A stretch of DNA of 35,173 nucleotides from Prochlorococcus sp. AG-363-M17 (GCA_003278365.1 QCFS01000013.1:1-35173), one strand, 5' to 3'; counted from the first letter of the stretch, positions 16,164 to 25,469 are shown. Numbers and translations: made by a program. Notes: generated by a model from the letters alone, not told the origin.

Positions 16164-17651
16164 TCAATGAAAACCAAACTTAGCCTTTAAATTACCGAAA
16201 TAGCGTCCAAGTAATCCAAGAATTAAAGCGCAAATCAAGGGAGTTTCTCTAACCCTATTATAAATAGTGACTTCATCACGTAGATTAACTTTTGCAATAC
16301 CAATTCCTTTAGTAAAAGAAGGGAGTAGAGGCAATATCTTGCCCGAAGGAAAAAATAATGATGTGGGACCTGTGTTTGCAACACTTAAAAGATCTCTACC
16401 AGTCTCAATACTTCTTAATTGCGCAAGAGATAAAAATTGCCTTTGCAGAGAAATTGGATATGGATCCAAGTTCGAAATAGAAGCAATCCATTGACCTCCA
16501 TCTCGAACTGCACTGGCCAATGAAGTTCCATCACTTAACTCATAACAAATAGCAACTGCAACTTCAGGACCATTCCATTCGAGTAATCTTGAATAGTTAC
16601 CAGGTTGAACACCTCCTACAGCTGAAAGTCCTGGAAGTCGAACACCAAATATTGATGGAAGCCATTCGCCTAGGGGGACTAGCCTATATTTGTCAATAGA
16701 AAGAGAAGGAGCAATCTCTCCTTCATCAAAAACCAATAGAGAACTTCTTTGCTCTCCACCCTTCCATCTAAAACCTCCGATCAGCAATGGAATAGACGCA
16801 GGAGATTTCAGCTCTTGGCCAAGTTGGAGAGTTCCTTCTGGAGCGACAAGTAAACTAGCCTTATCTTTTTCAAGTTCCTTTAAATTATCATCTAGTAATA
16901 CTGGGATGTTTTTATAATTGCCTGAGAATTTCTCACGAGTAGGAACTGCTGTCTGCCAAAAAGCTATAGATATATTATTATTAGAGGGAGTAGGGATCAA
17001 AAGAATCCAACCAATAACATGGACAATCACCAATGAAAAGGATCCTATAATAATTGTCTTTTTAACGGATTTCCCTCTTTTCCAGGATGTAAATACATGA
17101 CAAATCCACCATCCTATTAGTAAATTAATTGCTGCCAAACCACCAGAACCTACCCATCTAGCCAATCCGGAAATAATTCTGTCTTGAGGAAGAAATGATT
17201 GACCAAGTCCTATCCAAAAAAAAGGCGATTGCGCTAGCAGAACTTCTGCAATCCCCCAAACTGAGGCCATAACAAGAGCTTGAAAGAACTGATCTTGCTC
17301 TGATGCATTAATCCCTGCCTTACCAAAAATAATCTTGTCGGCCAGCGTCCAAAATCCAACAAGAATTGCTCCATAAAGACCACATAAAAACCAAATTAAT
17401 AATGTTATTGGAAGACTTAAGACTTGGGGCACCCCAATCCAAGTCAACGGATGGAGCGCAAGCAGCCAAGAATGACTAACCAAAACAGCTGAAAACCCCC
17501 AAAAGCTTGCCATCGCTAGTGATCCTCTAGATGCCCAAAGGACAGCTACTCCCAGGGGGATCAGTATGGATAAGCCTTGTGAAAGACCAAAACCAACAGC
17601 ACATCCGCCTAATGCGCTTTTGATCAAAGAAAGATATTGCTCTTTACTCAT
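16164..17651 (-). CDS. lnt: Apolipoprotein N-acyltransferase
   Basis: The 495-residue protein begins with several transmembrane segments (about residues 15-220) followed by a nitrilase-like periplasmic domain containing VAPEGTLQLG (catalytic Glu) and AVAICYELSDG (catalytic Cys). This is the Lnt layout; the enzyme adds the third acyl chain to lipoproteins in the inner membrane. Length is normal. It is convergent with mnmA with zero spacing, so the two genes must share or overlap their termination signals. Confidence 0.92.
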   Translation of the reverse strand: MSKEQYLSLIKSALGGCAVGFGLSQGLSILIPLGVAVLWASRGSLAMASFWGFSAVLVSHSWLLALHPLTWIGVPQVLSLPITLLIWFLCGLYGAILVGFWTLADKIIFGKAGINASEQDQFFQALVMASVWGIAEVLLAQSPFFWIGLGQSFLPQDRIISGLARWVGSGGLAAINLLIGWWICHVFTSWKRGKSVKKTIIIGSFSLVIVHVIGWILLIPTPSNNNISIAFWQTAVPTREKFSGNYKNIPVLLDDNLKELEKDKASLLVAPEGTLQLGQELKSPASIPLLIGGFRWKGGEQRSSLLVFDEGEIAPSLSIDKYRLVPLGEWLPSIFGVRLPGLSAVGGVQPGNYSRLLEWNGPEVAVAICYELSDGTSLASAVRDGGQWIASISNLDPYPISLQRQFLSLAQLRSIETGRDLLSVANTGPTSLFFPSGKILPLLPSFTKGIGIAKVNLRDEVTIYNRVRETPLICALILGLLGRYFGNLKAKFGFH

Positions 17652-17736
17652 CTCCTAATTCTATAAAACGAATAGAATGAAAAACAGTGTGTAGAGACTG
17701 AGAAAAGCCTTCAAAGAACAAAAGTTCCAAGACCAG

Positions 17737-17749
17737 CATTCCTGGAATG
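17737..17749. promoter_or_regulatory. Short palindrome upstream of the FKBP gene
   Basis: CATTCC-T-GGAATG is a perfect 6-bp inverted repeat around one base, inside a wider imperfect AGAC...GTCT arrangement (17730-17752). It lies in the 166-nt gap between the divergent lnt and FKBP genes, 68 nt before the GTG. It may be an operator; no known regulator motif is recognised. The rest of this gap shows nothing else clear. Confidence 0.3.
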
Positions 17750-17817
17750 TCTTAGATAACGATTTTCGTTTTAAACAGAACTTCTGCAAGAATGTAGAGA
17801 ATCCATCCATCTTTTAA

Positions 17818-18420
17818 GTGCGAGAAATTTTCGTCAGTACCTGCATCTTTATCTCATGCGTTGCCATTGCAATTGCAAGCCAAATCATTTCTCCTACTGA
17901 TGTTGCCGCATCAAATCAAATTTCAGCATTGCAAGAGAAAGCAAAAGAGATAGTCAAAACCCCTACCCAAGAAGCAATTTTTGAGCTCGACCCTGACGAT
18001 CCAAATCCAACCCTATTCGCTATGGCACCTCCAAAAGAAGCAAATAACCCTTCTATCCTTGGGGAGCCACTTGAAACAGACAAAGCACGGGTTACTTCTA
18101 GTGGTCTTCGCATTACTGATCTAGTGGTAGGTAAAGGCGCTGAAGCAACAGCAGGCCAAACAGTTTCAGTCAACTATCGAGGCACACTCGAAGACGGGAA
18201 AGAATTTGACAGCAGCTATGGACGGGGTCCATTCACCTTTCCCCTCGGTACAGGTCGTGTCATAAAAGGATGGGATGAAGGCGTTGAAGGCATGAAAGTA
18301 GGAGGGAAGCGCAAGCTTGTTATTCCTCCTGATCTGGGTTATGGAAGTCGCGGAGCTGGGAGAGTCATTCCACCCAATGCAACACTTGTGTTCGAGGTGG
18401 AATTGCTTGACGTTATTTGA
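17818..18420 (+). CDS. Exported FKBP-type peptidyl-prolyl isomerase
   Basis: The 200-residue protein starts with GTG and has a signal-like hydrophobic N-terminus ([20 protein letters not shown]), then a low-complexity linker, then a single FKBP domain over the last 110 residues ([54 protein letters not shown]). The aromatic binding-pocket residues look intact. It probably folds proteins in the periplasm or thylakoid lumen, as do related cyanobacterial and chloroplast FKBPs. It is followed by sodN in the same direction after 90 nt. Confidence 0.92.
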   Translation: MREIFVSTCIFISCVAIAIASQIISPTDVAASNQISALQEKAKEIVKTPTQEAIFELDPDDPNPTLFAMAPPKEANNPSILGEPLETDKARVTSSGLRITDLVVGKGAEATAGQTVSVNYRGTLEDGKEFDSSYGRGPFTFPLGTGRVIKGWDEGVEGMKVGGKRKLVIPPDLGYGSRGAGRVIPPNATLVFEVELLDVI

Positions 18421-18510
18421 TCAGTTTTAAATTGGCTTAAACAGGTCCAGTCATTCCCAATTAGTCGGTTGTCCAGCTAGGGTGTGGTTAGGATTTCTAA
18501 TTAAAGAGAG

Positions 18511-18984
18511 ATGTTGCGCTCGGCACTTTCAAAGCTTTTCAATATCCTGCCCGCTCAAACAGTTAATGCTCACTGTGATGGGCCATGCGGTGTATACGAT
18601 CCTGCTTCAGCACGTGTTGCTGCCGAAGCAGTTCTTTCCATGACCAAAAAACTTTTAGCCATGGAGGCACCTCAAGCAAACGACCATGCTGCATGGACTG
18701 TTTACAACAACACCTTTGCGAGGTTTGTAGCAATCAAAGAAGACCAGGCAAAAGAAACTAAAAAGGAGCTCTTGATTCTTTGGACTGATTATTTCAAGCC
18801 AGAGCATTTAGCTTCTTATCCTGATCTTCATGACACCTTTTGGAAAGCGGCAAAACTATGCAGCGCATGCAAAGTAGGCATAGATCTAGCCAAAGCTGAA
18901 GAACTTATGCAAGCTGTTGAGAAAGTCCATCACATGTTCTGGAAGTCAAAAGGTCGTGCTGACGCCTGGATTACAGCAAGTTAA
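18511..18984 (+). CDS. sodN: Nickel superoxide dismutase
   Basis: The 157-residue precursor contains the nickel-hook HCDGPCGVYDP at 21-31. Proteolytic removal of the first 20 residues would expose His1, with Cys2 and Cys6 as the other ligands. The rest is the four-helix SodN body (FARFVAIKEDQAKETKKELLILWTDYFKP, CSACKVGIDLAK). The enzyme removes superoxide. Marine picocyanobacteria typically use this nickel form rather than an iron enzyme. An AGAGAG stretch just before the ATG can act as ribosome binding site. sodX follows and overlaps in another frame. Confidence 0.97.
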   Translation: MLRSALSKLFNILPAQTVNAHCDGPCGVYDPASARVAAEAVLSMTKKLLAMEAPQANDHAAWTVYNNTFARFVAIKEDQAKETKKELLILWTDYFKPEHLASYPDLHDTFWKAAKLCSACKVGIDLAKAEELMQAVEKVHHMFWKSKGRADAWITAS

Positions 18985-19330
18985 AAAATACAGACTAAAG
19001 AGAGCTGGTATTCGTTCTCTTTTTCTATTAATCACTGGATTCAGGAAACACTGCCGTGTGGAAGGAAATTCGATGCTTCCTACACTCCGATCTGGTGACT
19101 TAGTCATATATAAACCTATTAAACCTGGAGGAACAAAGCCAACGCCAGGCTCAATAGGGGTGATAAAGGATCCGATAAATACTTCTAGTCTGATTGTAAA
19201 AAGAATCCACAAAACTCATTCTCAAGGTATTGAGTTAAGGGGTGACAATGAGACCATGAGTAGTGATAGTCGCCAATTTGGAATTGTAAACATCAATAAT
19301 CTATGTGGAATAGTTGAAGGAATTATTTGA
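18956..19330 (+). CDS. sodX: Nickel-SOD maturation protease SodX (S26 signal-peptidase family)
   Basis: The core VEGNSMLPTLRSGDLVIYKP (catalytic Ser before Met) and the later VKRIHKTHSQGIELRGDN (Lys and the GDN box) are those of the S26-family peptidase that processes the SodN propeptide. There is no ATG before the catalytic Met. The frame is open from TTG 18917 and has a GTG at 18956 preceded by AAAAGG, which I choose tentatively. Either choice overlaps sodN by at least 29 nt, while family members usually start closer to the core. The start is therefore unresolved; the function is well supported by motif and neighbour. Confidence 0.85.
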   Translation: MLTPGLQQVKKYRLKRAGIRSLFLLITGFRKHCRVEGNSMLPTLRSGDLVIYKPIKPGGTKPTPGSIGVIKDPINTSSLIVKRIHKTHSQGIELRGDNETMSSDSRQFGIVNINNLCGIVEGII

Positions 19331-19359
19331 TAAATTCCAATTAAAAGTTTTTACTCTAT

Positions 19360-20034
19360 TCAAAGCATTTGAAAAGTTGTCTTATGTATCCATATAAAGC
19401 CTGTAACCAAAGAAAGTAGACCAGCAAATCCAAACATCAAGGGCAAAGTCTTTCTACCTGCTCGCAGACTTGCACAAGAAATAGCACCTAAAACAATTCC
19501 CATTGTTGCAATAGAGGAGCCTAAATATGCTGCCATATATGCAAAGGCAGCCAATGGAGGTAAAGCGAGAGCTGGAATAACTGCTAAGAAATGACTGCCA
19601 CCAGCTAAACCATGAAGAACCCCTAATCCAGTTGAAGCATGGGTATGACTTAGATGTTTCTTTCTACCTCGGAAATGAAAGTGAATATGAATATGATCAT
19701 CTCCCCCAAAATTCCCATGATTATGTCTATGAGAATGAATATTTAAACCAAAAGCATTTCTTACTGCTAACGCACCAACAACTATTAAGGATATGCCAAC
19801 AAAGAATTCTGCCCAATTCGACATTCTTTGAATATGCGCAATATCCTTGAAAACGATGGCAATTAGCGAAAGGCCAAGGACTCCAGCAGAGTGACCCAAC
19901 CCCCATGCCAAACCATTCCAAATAGCAAGCCTAGGGTGCCTCAACGCTGACGGGGTCATAGCCACCAAATGGTCAGCCCCACCAACTACATGAATTGCTC
20001 CAGCAGCGATACCAGTAACAATACTGATGAGCAT
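19360..20034 (-). CDS. Nickel permease of the UreH/NicO type with a His-rich loop
   Basis: The 224-residue membrane protein has about six transmembrane segments and the signature GAIHVVGGADHLVAMTP near the N-terminus and GLAWGLGHSAG after it. Between segments is a loop (about 100-132) with 11 histidines in 33 residues, a likely metal-binding stretch. A second helix pair carries GVLHGLAGGSHFLAV. It sits convergent to sodN-sodX with a 29-nt gap, the usual position for the nickel supply gene of the NiSOD cluster in marine cyanobacteria. Nickel as substrate is inferred from this context. Confidence 0.85.
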   Translation of the reverse strand: MLISIVTGIAAGAIHVVGGADHLVAMTPSALRHPRLAIWNGLAWGLGHSAGVLGLSLIAIVFKDIAHIQRMSNWAEFFVGISLIVVGALAVRNAFGLNIHSHRHNHGNFGGDDHIHIHFHFRGRKKHLSHTHASTGLGVLHGLAGGSHFLAVIPALALPPLAAFAYMAAYLGSSIATMGIVLGAISCASLRAGRKTLPLMFGFAGLLSLVTGFIWIHKTTFQML

Positions 20035-20128
20035 AGAAAAATTGACTCAATTAAATTCTGCACTATTAAGGGCTCACAAAATTGTTTTTCCCCCACATGC
20101 ACTTCCAAATGTGGTCAAAAGCAAACCT

Positions 20129-21013
20129 TTAAAGCTTGGTCAACTTAGTTAAGGCCTTACATATATCCTCGCTTCTCATAAGGGCCTCGCCTATAAGAAC
20201 TGCTTCTGCGCCATCTAAAAGCACCCTCTTAAGATCTTCACGAGTAAACAATCCAGATTCACTAACCAAAAGTAAACCTTGCTCCTTTAACTGCGAGCCA
20301 AACTTTTTTGCAAGCTTTGCAGTAATCGTTAGGTCAGTCCGAAAGGTAGCAAGGTCTCGATTGTTTATACCAATTAATGAAAACTGTCCGATATTTAACA
20401 CCCTTTCCATCTCATTGGAATCATGAACTTCAACAAGAACAGTTAACCCCAGAGACTTAGCAACCTTTCCTAAGTAGCTCAGGTCCTGATCAGAAAGAAT
20501 TGCTGCAATTAATAAGACAGCATCCGCTCCCGCTGCTCTTGCTTGAAAAAGTTGATAAGGCATAAGGATAAAGTCCTTACAGAGGATAGGGATATTGACT
20601 GTTTTACGGACCTCAACAAGTACCTCAAATCCCCCTTGAAAAAAAGTTTTATCAGTAAGCACAGATAGGCAAGTTGCTCCTCCCTCTAAATAGGCCTTAG
20701 AGATCGCTGTTGCATTGAAATCTTCCCTAATTACCCCTTTACTAGGGCTGGCCTTCTTAACTTCAGCAATTACAGCCGGTAAAACAGGGGCCGATCTCAA
20801 AGCATCAACAAAGTTCAAAGGTTCCGGTAATTCCAAAATCTTTGTTTTAAGTGTTTCCAAAGGGACTTTTTTTCTAGCTATCTCCACCTCACGATCCTTT
20901 TCCCAAACAATTTTTTCAAGAATATTTCGAGGTTCACTTTCTACATGAGGAATTGCATATTCCAAATTGGCAACTTTTACACTTGGATTAGGAGGTCTTC
21001 GACGGATTTGCAT
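20129..21013 (-). CDS. trpC: Indole-3-glycerol phosphate synthase
   Basis: The 294-residue TIM-barrel protein shows the TrpC motifs [17 protein letters not shown] (about 83-99), [36 protein letters not shown] and [12 protein letters not shown], ending with [16 protein letters not shown]. It closes the indole ring in tryptophan synthesis. The extra N-terminal 40 residues ([10 protein letters not shown] and following) are typical of cyanobacterial versions. It lies 63 nt downstream of lpdA on the same strand. Confidence 0.96.
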   Translation of the reverse strand: MQIRRRPPNPSVKVANLEYAIPHVESEPRNILEKIVWEKDREVEIARKKVPLETLKTKILELPEPLNFVDALRSAPVLPAVIAEVKKASPSKGVIREDFNATAISKAYLEGGATCLSVLTDKTFFQGGFEVLVEVRKTVNIPILCKDFILMPYQLFQARAAGADAVLLIAAILSDQDLSYLGKVAKSLGLTVLVEVHDSNEMERVLNIGQFSLIGINNRDLATFRTDLTITAKLAKKFGSQLKEQGLLLVSESGLFTREDLKRVLLDGAEAVLIGEALMRSEDICKALTKLTKL

Positions 21014-21076
21014 AGTGATTTAAGTAAAGATTAATCAAGGGATGATTGAGTTTAAAGGGTTTTATATTTTCTTAAT

Positions 21077-22522
21077 TCAAGATTTAGCTAATTGCTTTAG
21101 AGCCTGTTTATAAGCGACTTCAACAACTTCACTAAGAGTAGGGTGAGTATGTACTTCTTTTGATAGTTGGGATACACTTTGCCTTCTAGCAATCGCATTT
21201 GCGATTTCTTGTATCAGGTCTGCAGCATGTAAGCCATATATATGTGCACCCATAACTTCTCCTGAATCTTTCCTAAAAATTAACTTCAACAAGCCATCAC
21301 TTTCTAACTCTGCTAATGCCTTGGAATTGGCTTTGAAGTAACTACGAACACATCCAATATCGAAACCTTCATTATTAGCCAAATCTTTCGCATCCTGTTC
21401 TGAAAGGCCTACCGAACTTATCTCTGGATGGGTAAAGGTTGCCGCAGGAATGCTTCGATAATCAATCTTAGAACTCTCACCAAGAATATTATCAACTGCA
21501 ACCGTACCCTGAGCAGCTGCTGTATGAGCCAGCATCAATTTTCCTGTTACATCACCAACAGCCCAAAGATGTTGAATTGGCTCATCGTTGACAAGAACTT
21601 GCATCCTTTCATCTACAGGAATAAAGCCTCGGTTAGTTTCTACCCCGACAGATTCAAGGTTCAATTCTTGACTTCTAGGAACTCTGCCAGTAGCAACAAG
21701 TACAGCATCAACTTCTAACTCCTCTACAAACTCTCTACTTTTTGCATCAGACAACTCAACTTTAACTGGACAGCCTGGCGAGACCTTGCTGGCAAGGACA
21801 CCAGCTCTCGCATCAATATCCCTATGTTCAATTAAATGTCTCTTTGCGATTTTAGTAATGTCAGGATCAAAGGTAGGCATCACTCGATCAAGGGCCTCAA
21901 TAACTGTTACTTCACAACCCAAGGCCGTATAGATGTCTGCAAATTCAAGCCCGATATAACCACTACCAATTATTGCTATCCAACGCGGCAACCATTCAAG
22001 ATTTACGGCCTCATCACTCGTAAAAACAGTTCGACCATCTGTTTCAATTCCTGGAGGAACAAAGGGGTCAGAGCCTGTAGCAAGAATTACATCCTGCGCA
22101 GTGAGGATTCGATCAATACCACTAGGTTCTCTTAATCCAACTTTTTGAGAACCCTCTAATCGACCTTGTCCTTTCAAAATCGTTACTCCTGCCCTTTCAA
22201 GAGTTTTCGTTAAATTACTGCGAATCGTTGCAACCAATTTATTTGCATGTTCTGCAATTTTTCTTCTTTCAAATCTAACTGGAGCCGCATGTATACCGAA
22301 GCTTGAAAGATGCTCAGCATCCGCCAACTCCCTTACTCTCCCACTTGCTGCTAGCAAAGCTTTCGAAGGGACACAACCTCGGTTGACACAGGTTCCACCC
22401 ATCTCACCCGATTCAACAATTCCCACACGCAATCCATGCTCAGAAGCATGTTTGGCAGCGTCAAAGCCGCCATAACCAGCCCCTATAACAATTAAGTCAA
22501 AGTCGAAACTTGCTTCAGTCAC
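21077..22522 (-). CDS. lpdA: Dihydrolipoamide dehydrogenase (E3)
   Basis: The 481-residue flavoprotein has the FAD-binding GAGYGGFDAAKHA, the redox-active GGTCVNRGCVPSK with C45 and C50, an NAD-binding GSGYIGLEFADIY, WAVGDVTGKLMLAHTAAAQG, and the C-terminal HTHPTLSEVVEVAYKQA with the catalytic His-Glu pair. It re-oxidises lipoamide in 2-oxoacid dehydrogenase and glycine cleavage complexes. Its start overlaps the stop of the upstream methyltransferase as ATGA, indicating coupled translation. Confidence 0.96.
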   Translation of the reverse strand: MTEASFDFDLIVIGAGYGGFDAAKHASEHGLRVGIVESGEMGGTCVNRGCVPSKALLAASGRVRELADAEHLSSFGIHAAPVRFERRKIAEHANKLVATIRSNLTKTLERAGVTILKGQGRLEGSQKVGLREPSGIDRILTAQDVILATGSDPFVPPGIETDGRTVFTSDEAVNLEWLPRWIAIIGSGYIGLEFADIYTALGCEVTVIEALDRVMPTFDPDITKIAKRHLIEHRDIDARAGVLASKVSPGCPVKVELSDAKSREFVEELEVDAVLVATGRVPRSQELNLESVGVETNRGFIPVDERMQVLVNDEPIQHLWAVGDVTGKLMLAHTAAAQGTVAVDNILGESSKIDYRSIPAATFTHPEISSVGLSEQDAKDLANNEGFDIGCVRSYFKANSKALAELESDGLLKLIFRKDSGEVMGAHIYGLHAADLIQEIANAIARRQSVSQLSKEVHTHPTLSEVVEVAYKQALKQLAKS

Positions 22523-23364
22523 CGGTTCATATCTATTTCACTTGTCATTTTGACTCTTCTTCGCTCGAAGAGCATTGGGACAGCCACTGATGCCACATTT
22601 AGTGATTCCACAGAAGGGTTGTGAGGCAAAGTTATGAAATGATTACAACAACTTTGAATCCTCTCATGAAGACCTGAACCTTCGTTGCCAAGCACCAATA
22701 CAGTTGGTTTTTCCCAATCAAGCTCCCAATAGGGCAAGGCACTTTTTGAAATCGAAGTGCCCGGAACGATTGAAGCAACAACTTGATATCCTTCACCTTG
22801 AGCAACTAACAATCTCTGCGCAAGAAGATCAACTGCGTCAATCTCAGAGGTTCCTCCCAACCGCTCATAAGGGAGGGTAAGCACAGCACCAGCAGATGCC
22901 CTGAGCGCTTTTTGACTAAGCGGGTCTGCACCTAAAGCCAACCACAAAATATCAACCTCTGCAGCCAAAGCAGTTCGAAACAAATTTCCCATATTTCCAG
23001 GGTCCTGCAAACGATCCAAAGCCAAAACGAAGTCCACTTCTTTCTTAGCCTTAGGCAATATCTCTAAAGGAATAACTGCAGCTACCCCATCTGGATTTTT
23101 AGTACTTAATGCGGATCTGAGAACATTTTCAGTGACCTCAACAACCAACGTTTGTTCAGTTAGTACTCCTAGAATCTCAGAATATCTCTCTATCCAATTA
23201 CGAGTAGCGATAATCTCTATTGGGACATAAGAATTGTGTAAGGCTTCCTCTAATAAATGAGTACCTTCTAGCAAAAGCATTGAATGTTCTTCACGACCTG
23301 TCCTAGAACCAAGGTCCCTTAGCCTTCTAATCAATGGATTACTGGGACTTGAGATGTATTTCAT
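22519..23364 (-). CDS. SpoU/TrmH family RNA 2'-O-methyltransferase
   Basis: The 281-residue protein has an N-terminal substrate-binding domain (SSPSNPLIRRLRDLGSRTGREE, LLEGTHLLEEAL) and the SPOUT knot motifs LDRLQDPGNMGNLFRTALAAE, VLVLGNEGSGLHERI and SLNVASVAVPMLFERRR. This is the RlmB/TrmH-like layout for methylating a ribose in rRNA or tRNA; the exact target cannot be told from sequence. It overlaps lpdA by four bases. Confidence 0.92.
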   Translation of the reverse strand: MKYISSPSNPLIRRLRDLGSRTGREEHSMLLLEGTHLLEEALHNSYVPIEIIATRNWIERYSEILGVLTEQTLVVEVTENVLRSALSTKNPDGVAAVIPLEILPKAKKEVDFVLALDRLQDPGNMGNLFRTALAAEVDILWLALGADPLSQKALRASAGAVLTLPYERLGGTSEIDAVDLLAQRLLVAQGEGYQVVASIVPGTSISKSALPYWELDWEKPTVLVLGNEGSGLHERIQSCCNHFITLPHNPSVESLNVASVAVPMLFERRRVKMTSEIDMNR

Positions 23365-23392
23365 ACAAACATTTCTCTGAAGAATTATTGCT

Positions 23393-23671
23393 TCACAAAC
23401 TCTGATGATTATGAACTTTAAATCCCTGACTTAATGACAATTTGCCCTCTACTAACTCAATTCCACTAACAACTGATATCTCTCCTTTAACTCCCTCTTG
23501 AACTAGATTTTCTATCATTTTCTTTACAACAAGATCTTCTACTGTTGATTGATCAATCAGATCTGGGGTCAGCCGTTCTACAAAGGAACCTAATTTGGAT
23601 GCAACCAATTCGGATGAATTGGAAATTTTCAATAAAATCATCTTTAAAAAAGCTTCAAGCCAAATCAACAT
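23393..23671 (-). CDS. Small conserved cyanobacterial protein beside tRNA-Leu
   Basis: The 92-residue product begins MLIWLEAFLKMILLK, an amphipathic or membrane-associated helix, and contains VERLTPDLIDQSTVEDLVVKKMIENLV and a short beta-rich end. I do not recognise a known function. The first ATG (23671) is only two bases after the 3' end of tRNA-Leu(CAG) on the same strand, leaving no room for an untranslated leader outside the tRNA. A second in-frame ATG at 23641 with TTAAAG before it would give an 82-aa protein. Which start is used is open. Confidence 0.65.
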   Translation of the reverse strand: MLIWLEAFLKMILLKISNSSELVASKLGSFVERLTPDLIDQSTVEDLVVKKMIENLVQEGVKGEISVVSGIELVEGKLSLSQGFKVHNHQSL

Positions 23672-23673
23672 AA

Positions 23674-23757
23674 TGCGGATGGGGAGATTTGAACTCCCAT
23701 GACATTGCTGTCACTGGCACCTGAAGCCAGCGCGTCTACCGATTCCGCCACATCCGC
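23674..23757 (-). tRNA. tRNA-Leu(CAG)
   Basis: On the minus strand the 84-nt sequence folds as a class II tRNA: acceptor GCGGATG paired with CATCCGC, discriminator A, an anticodon stem CTGGC/GCCAG with loop TTCAGGT giving anticodon CAG, a long variable arm and T-loop TTCAAAT. The CCA end is not encoded. It reads CUG leucine codons. A protein start codon follows two bases downstream. Confidence 0.95.
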
Positions 23758-23832
23758 AAGAAATTTTCGCCAAGCGTAACTTTTGCCAGATTACACACCT
23801 ACTGGATTAGGTCGTTAAGAAGAATCGATAAA

Positions 23833-23865
23833 AAGCCAATGAAAGCAATGGCTTCAAGGAAGCCA
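23833..23865. promoter_or_regulatory. Mutually exclusive hairpins in the tRNA-Leu/murA gap
   Basis: TGGCTTC (23849-23855) can pair with GAAGCCA (23859-23865, perfect 7 bp, 3-nt loop) or with AAGCCA upstream (23833-23838). Only one pairing can form at a time. It lies in the 293-nt gap (23758-24050) between the divergent tRNA-Leu and murA, which otherwise shows only an 8-bp direct repeat ggcagatt (23958 and 24004). No function is known. Confidence 0.3.
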
Positions 23866-24050
23866 AAACCATCATTATTCACTTTTACCTAATCTCCATA
23901 GTATTAACAGGCAATTGACAATCAACAAGAAAAAATGGCCTCTGAATAGGAAAGAAAGGCAGATTGTCAGGCCTTTGTTGCAATCGAGCCTCTGCACCTA
24001 GACGGCAGATTAGAAAATTGTCAAAATGAACAACCTTCATTTATCAAAGA

Positions 24051-25346
24051 ATGTCCACTGCGGCAACAATCTCAAGAGAGATTCTCAAGCCGCACTTGAA
24101 GATAAAAGGAGGATGTCCATTAAAAGGCGAAATAAAAATAAGTGGTGCTAAAAACTCAGCCTTGGTGCTAATGACAGCAGCACTTCTTACTGAAGAGATC
24201 GTCAAGCTCAATAACGTCCCAAGTCTTACAGATATTCACGGAATGGAAGAAATACTTTCAGCGATGGGCGTCAATACCTCTAATTCCCCCAATGGGCTAA
24301 ATCTACAAGCAAAACTACTCAGCAATTCAGAGCCTCCTTATCAGCTAGTAAATGGATTAAGAGCAAGTTTTTTCTGCATAGGCCCTTTACTTGGACGCTT
24401 AGGGCGAGCCAAAATCCCTCTCCCTGGAGGCTGTCGAATTGGAGCCAGGCCAGTAGCCGAACACATCAAAGGCTTAAAAGCACTTGGAGCAGTGGTAAGC
24501 GTTGAACACGGGGTGGTTTCAGCTTCAGTTCTGGGTTCTAAAAAGCGTCTTAAAGGAGCTGCCATTATTCTTGACTGCCCAAGTGTTGGCGCCACTGAGA
24601 CCATTCTCATGGCGGCAGTTTTAGCAGAAGGTATAACAACTATTGAAAATGCAGCTCAAGAACCCGAGGTTCAAGATCTTGCGAAAATGCTAAACAAAAT
24701 GGGTGCATGTATCTCAGGAGCAGGTGGACCGATAATCACCATTAAAGGAGTTCAACGTCTGCATGGTTGTGACTACACAGTCATTCCCGACCGAATAGAA
24801 GCAGGCACTTATCTAATTGCCGCTGCGATCACTCGTTCAAAAATTCATATATCACCAGCAATTCCTGAACACCTAAATGCTGTTCTTCAAAAATTAAGAG
24901 ATTGTGGCTGCGTGATAGCAACAGAAATGGATGGGATCACTATCAATCCAGGAGAACTTACTGGGGTAGATATAACAACACAACCATTCCCTGGTTTCCC
25001 AACCGATTTGCAAGCTCCCTTCATGGCTCTTTTAGCTACTACGAAAGGCACAAGTGTTGTTACTGAAAAGATTTACGAAAACCGTATGCAACATGTAGCA
25101 GAGCTTCAGCGGATGGGCGCATCAATAAGATTGCAAGGAAATACTGCAGTAATCGAGGGTGTCCCCCAATTAAGTGCTGCCCCTGTTTCTGGGGGAGATC
25201 TTCGTTCAGCAGCGGCAATGGTTTTAGCCAGTCTTGCCGCTAATGGCACAAGCAAAGTAGAAGGGCTCAATCACCTTGATCGGGGATATTCAAACCTAGA
25301 ACTAAAACTCAATTCTGTTGGCAGTCAAATTACTAGACGCCAATAA
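24051..25346 (+). CDS. murA: UDP-N-acetylglucosamine 1-carboxyvinyltransferase
   Basis: The 431-residue protein carries SGAKNSAL at 31-38 and the catalytic loop [15 protein letters not shown] with Cys128 in the position of the PEP-binding, fosfomycin-target cysteine. Further EPSP-synthase-fold motifs are [28 protein letters not shown] and [15 protein letters not shown]. It makes the first committed step of peptidoglycan synthesis. ATG at 24051 matches the family start. It is followed by tRNA-Leu(CAA) after 41 nt. Confidence 0.95.
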   Translation: MSTAATISREILKPHLKIKGGCPLKGEIKISGAKNSALVLMTAALLTEEIVKLNNVPSLTDIHGMEEILSAMGVNTSNSPNGLNLQAKLLSNSEPPYQLVNGLRASFFCIGPLLGRLGRAKIPLPGGCRIGARPVAEHIKGLKALGAVVSVEHGVVSASVLGSKKRLKGAAIILDCPSVGATETILMAAVLAEGITTIENAAQEPEVQDLAKMLNKMGACISGAGGPIITIKGVQRLHGCDYTVIPDRIEAGTYLIAAAITRSKIHISPAIPEHLNAVLQKLRDCGCVIATEMDGITINPGELTGVDITTQPFPGFPTDLQAPFMALLATTKGTSVVTEKIYENRMQHVAELQRMGASIRLQGNTAVIEGVPQLSAAPVSGGDLRSAAAMVLASLAANGTSKVEGLNHLDRGYSNLELKLNSVGSQITRRQ

Positions 25347-25387
25347 ATAGAGGTGAAAGGTTCTGCACTCGCATAAAATCTAAAGAA

Positions 25388-25469
25388 GGGAGCGTGCCGG
25401 AATTGGTAGACGGACTCGACTCAAAATCGAGCGCCTTCGGGCATGTGGGTTCAAGTCCCACCGCTCCCA
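25388..25469 (+). tRNA. tRNA-Leu(CAA)
   Basis: The 82-nt sequence folds with acceptor GGGAGCG/CGCTCCC, discriminator A, anticodon stem CTCGA/TCGAG with loop CTCAAAA giving anticodon CAA, a variable arm and a GTGGG-TTCAAGT-CCCAC T-arm. No CCA is encoded. It decodes UUG. The reading frame of argD is open through the tRNA, giving a spurious N-terminus (MPELVDGLDSK...), a known kind of annotation trap. Confidence 0.95.

Noticed and set aside
20093-20114. CCACAT/ATGTGG hairpin after trpC
   Set aside because: Followed by GGGAAAAAC on the transcribed strand rather than a T-run, so termination is not supported.
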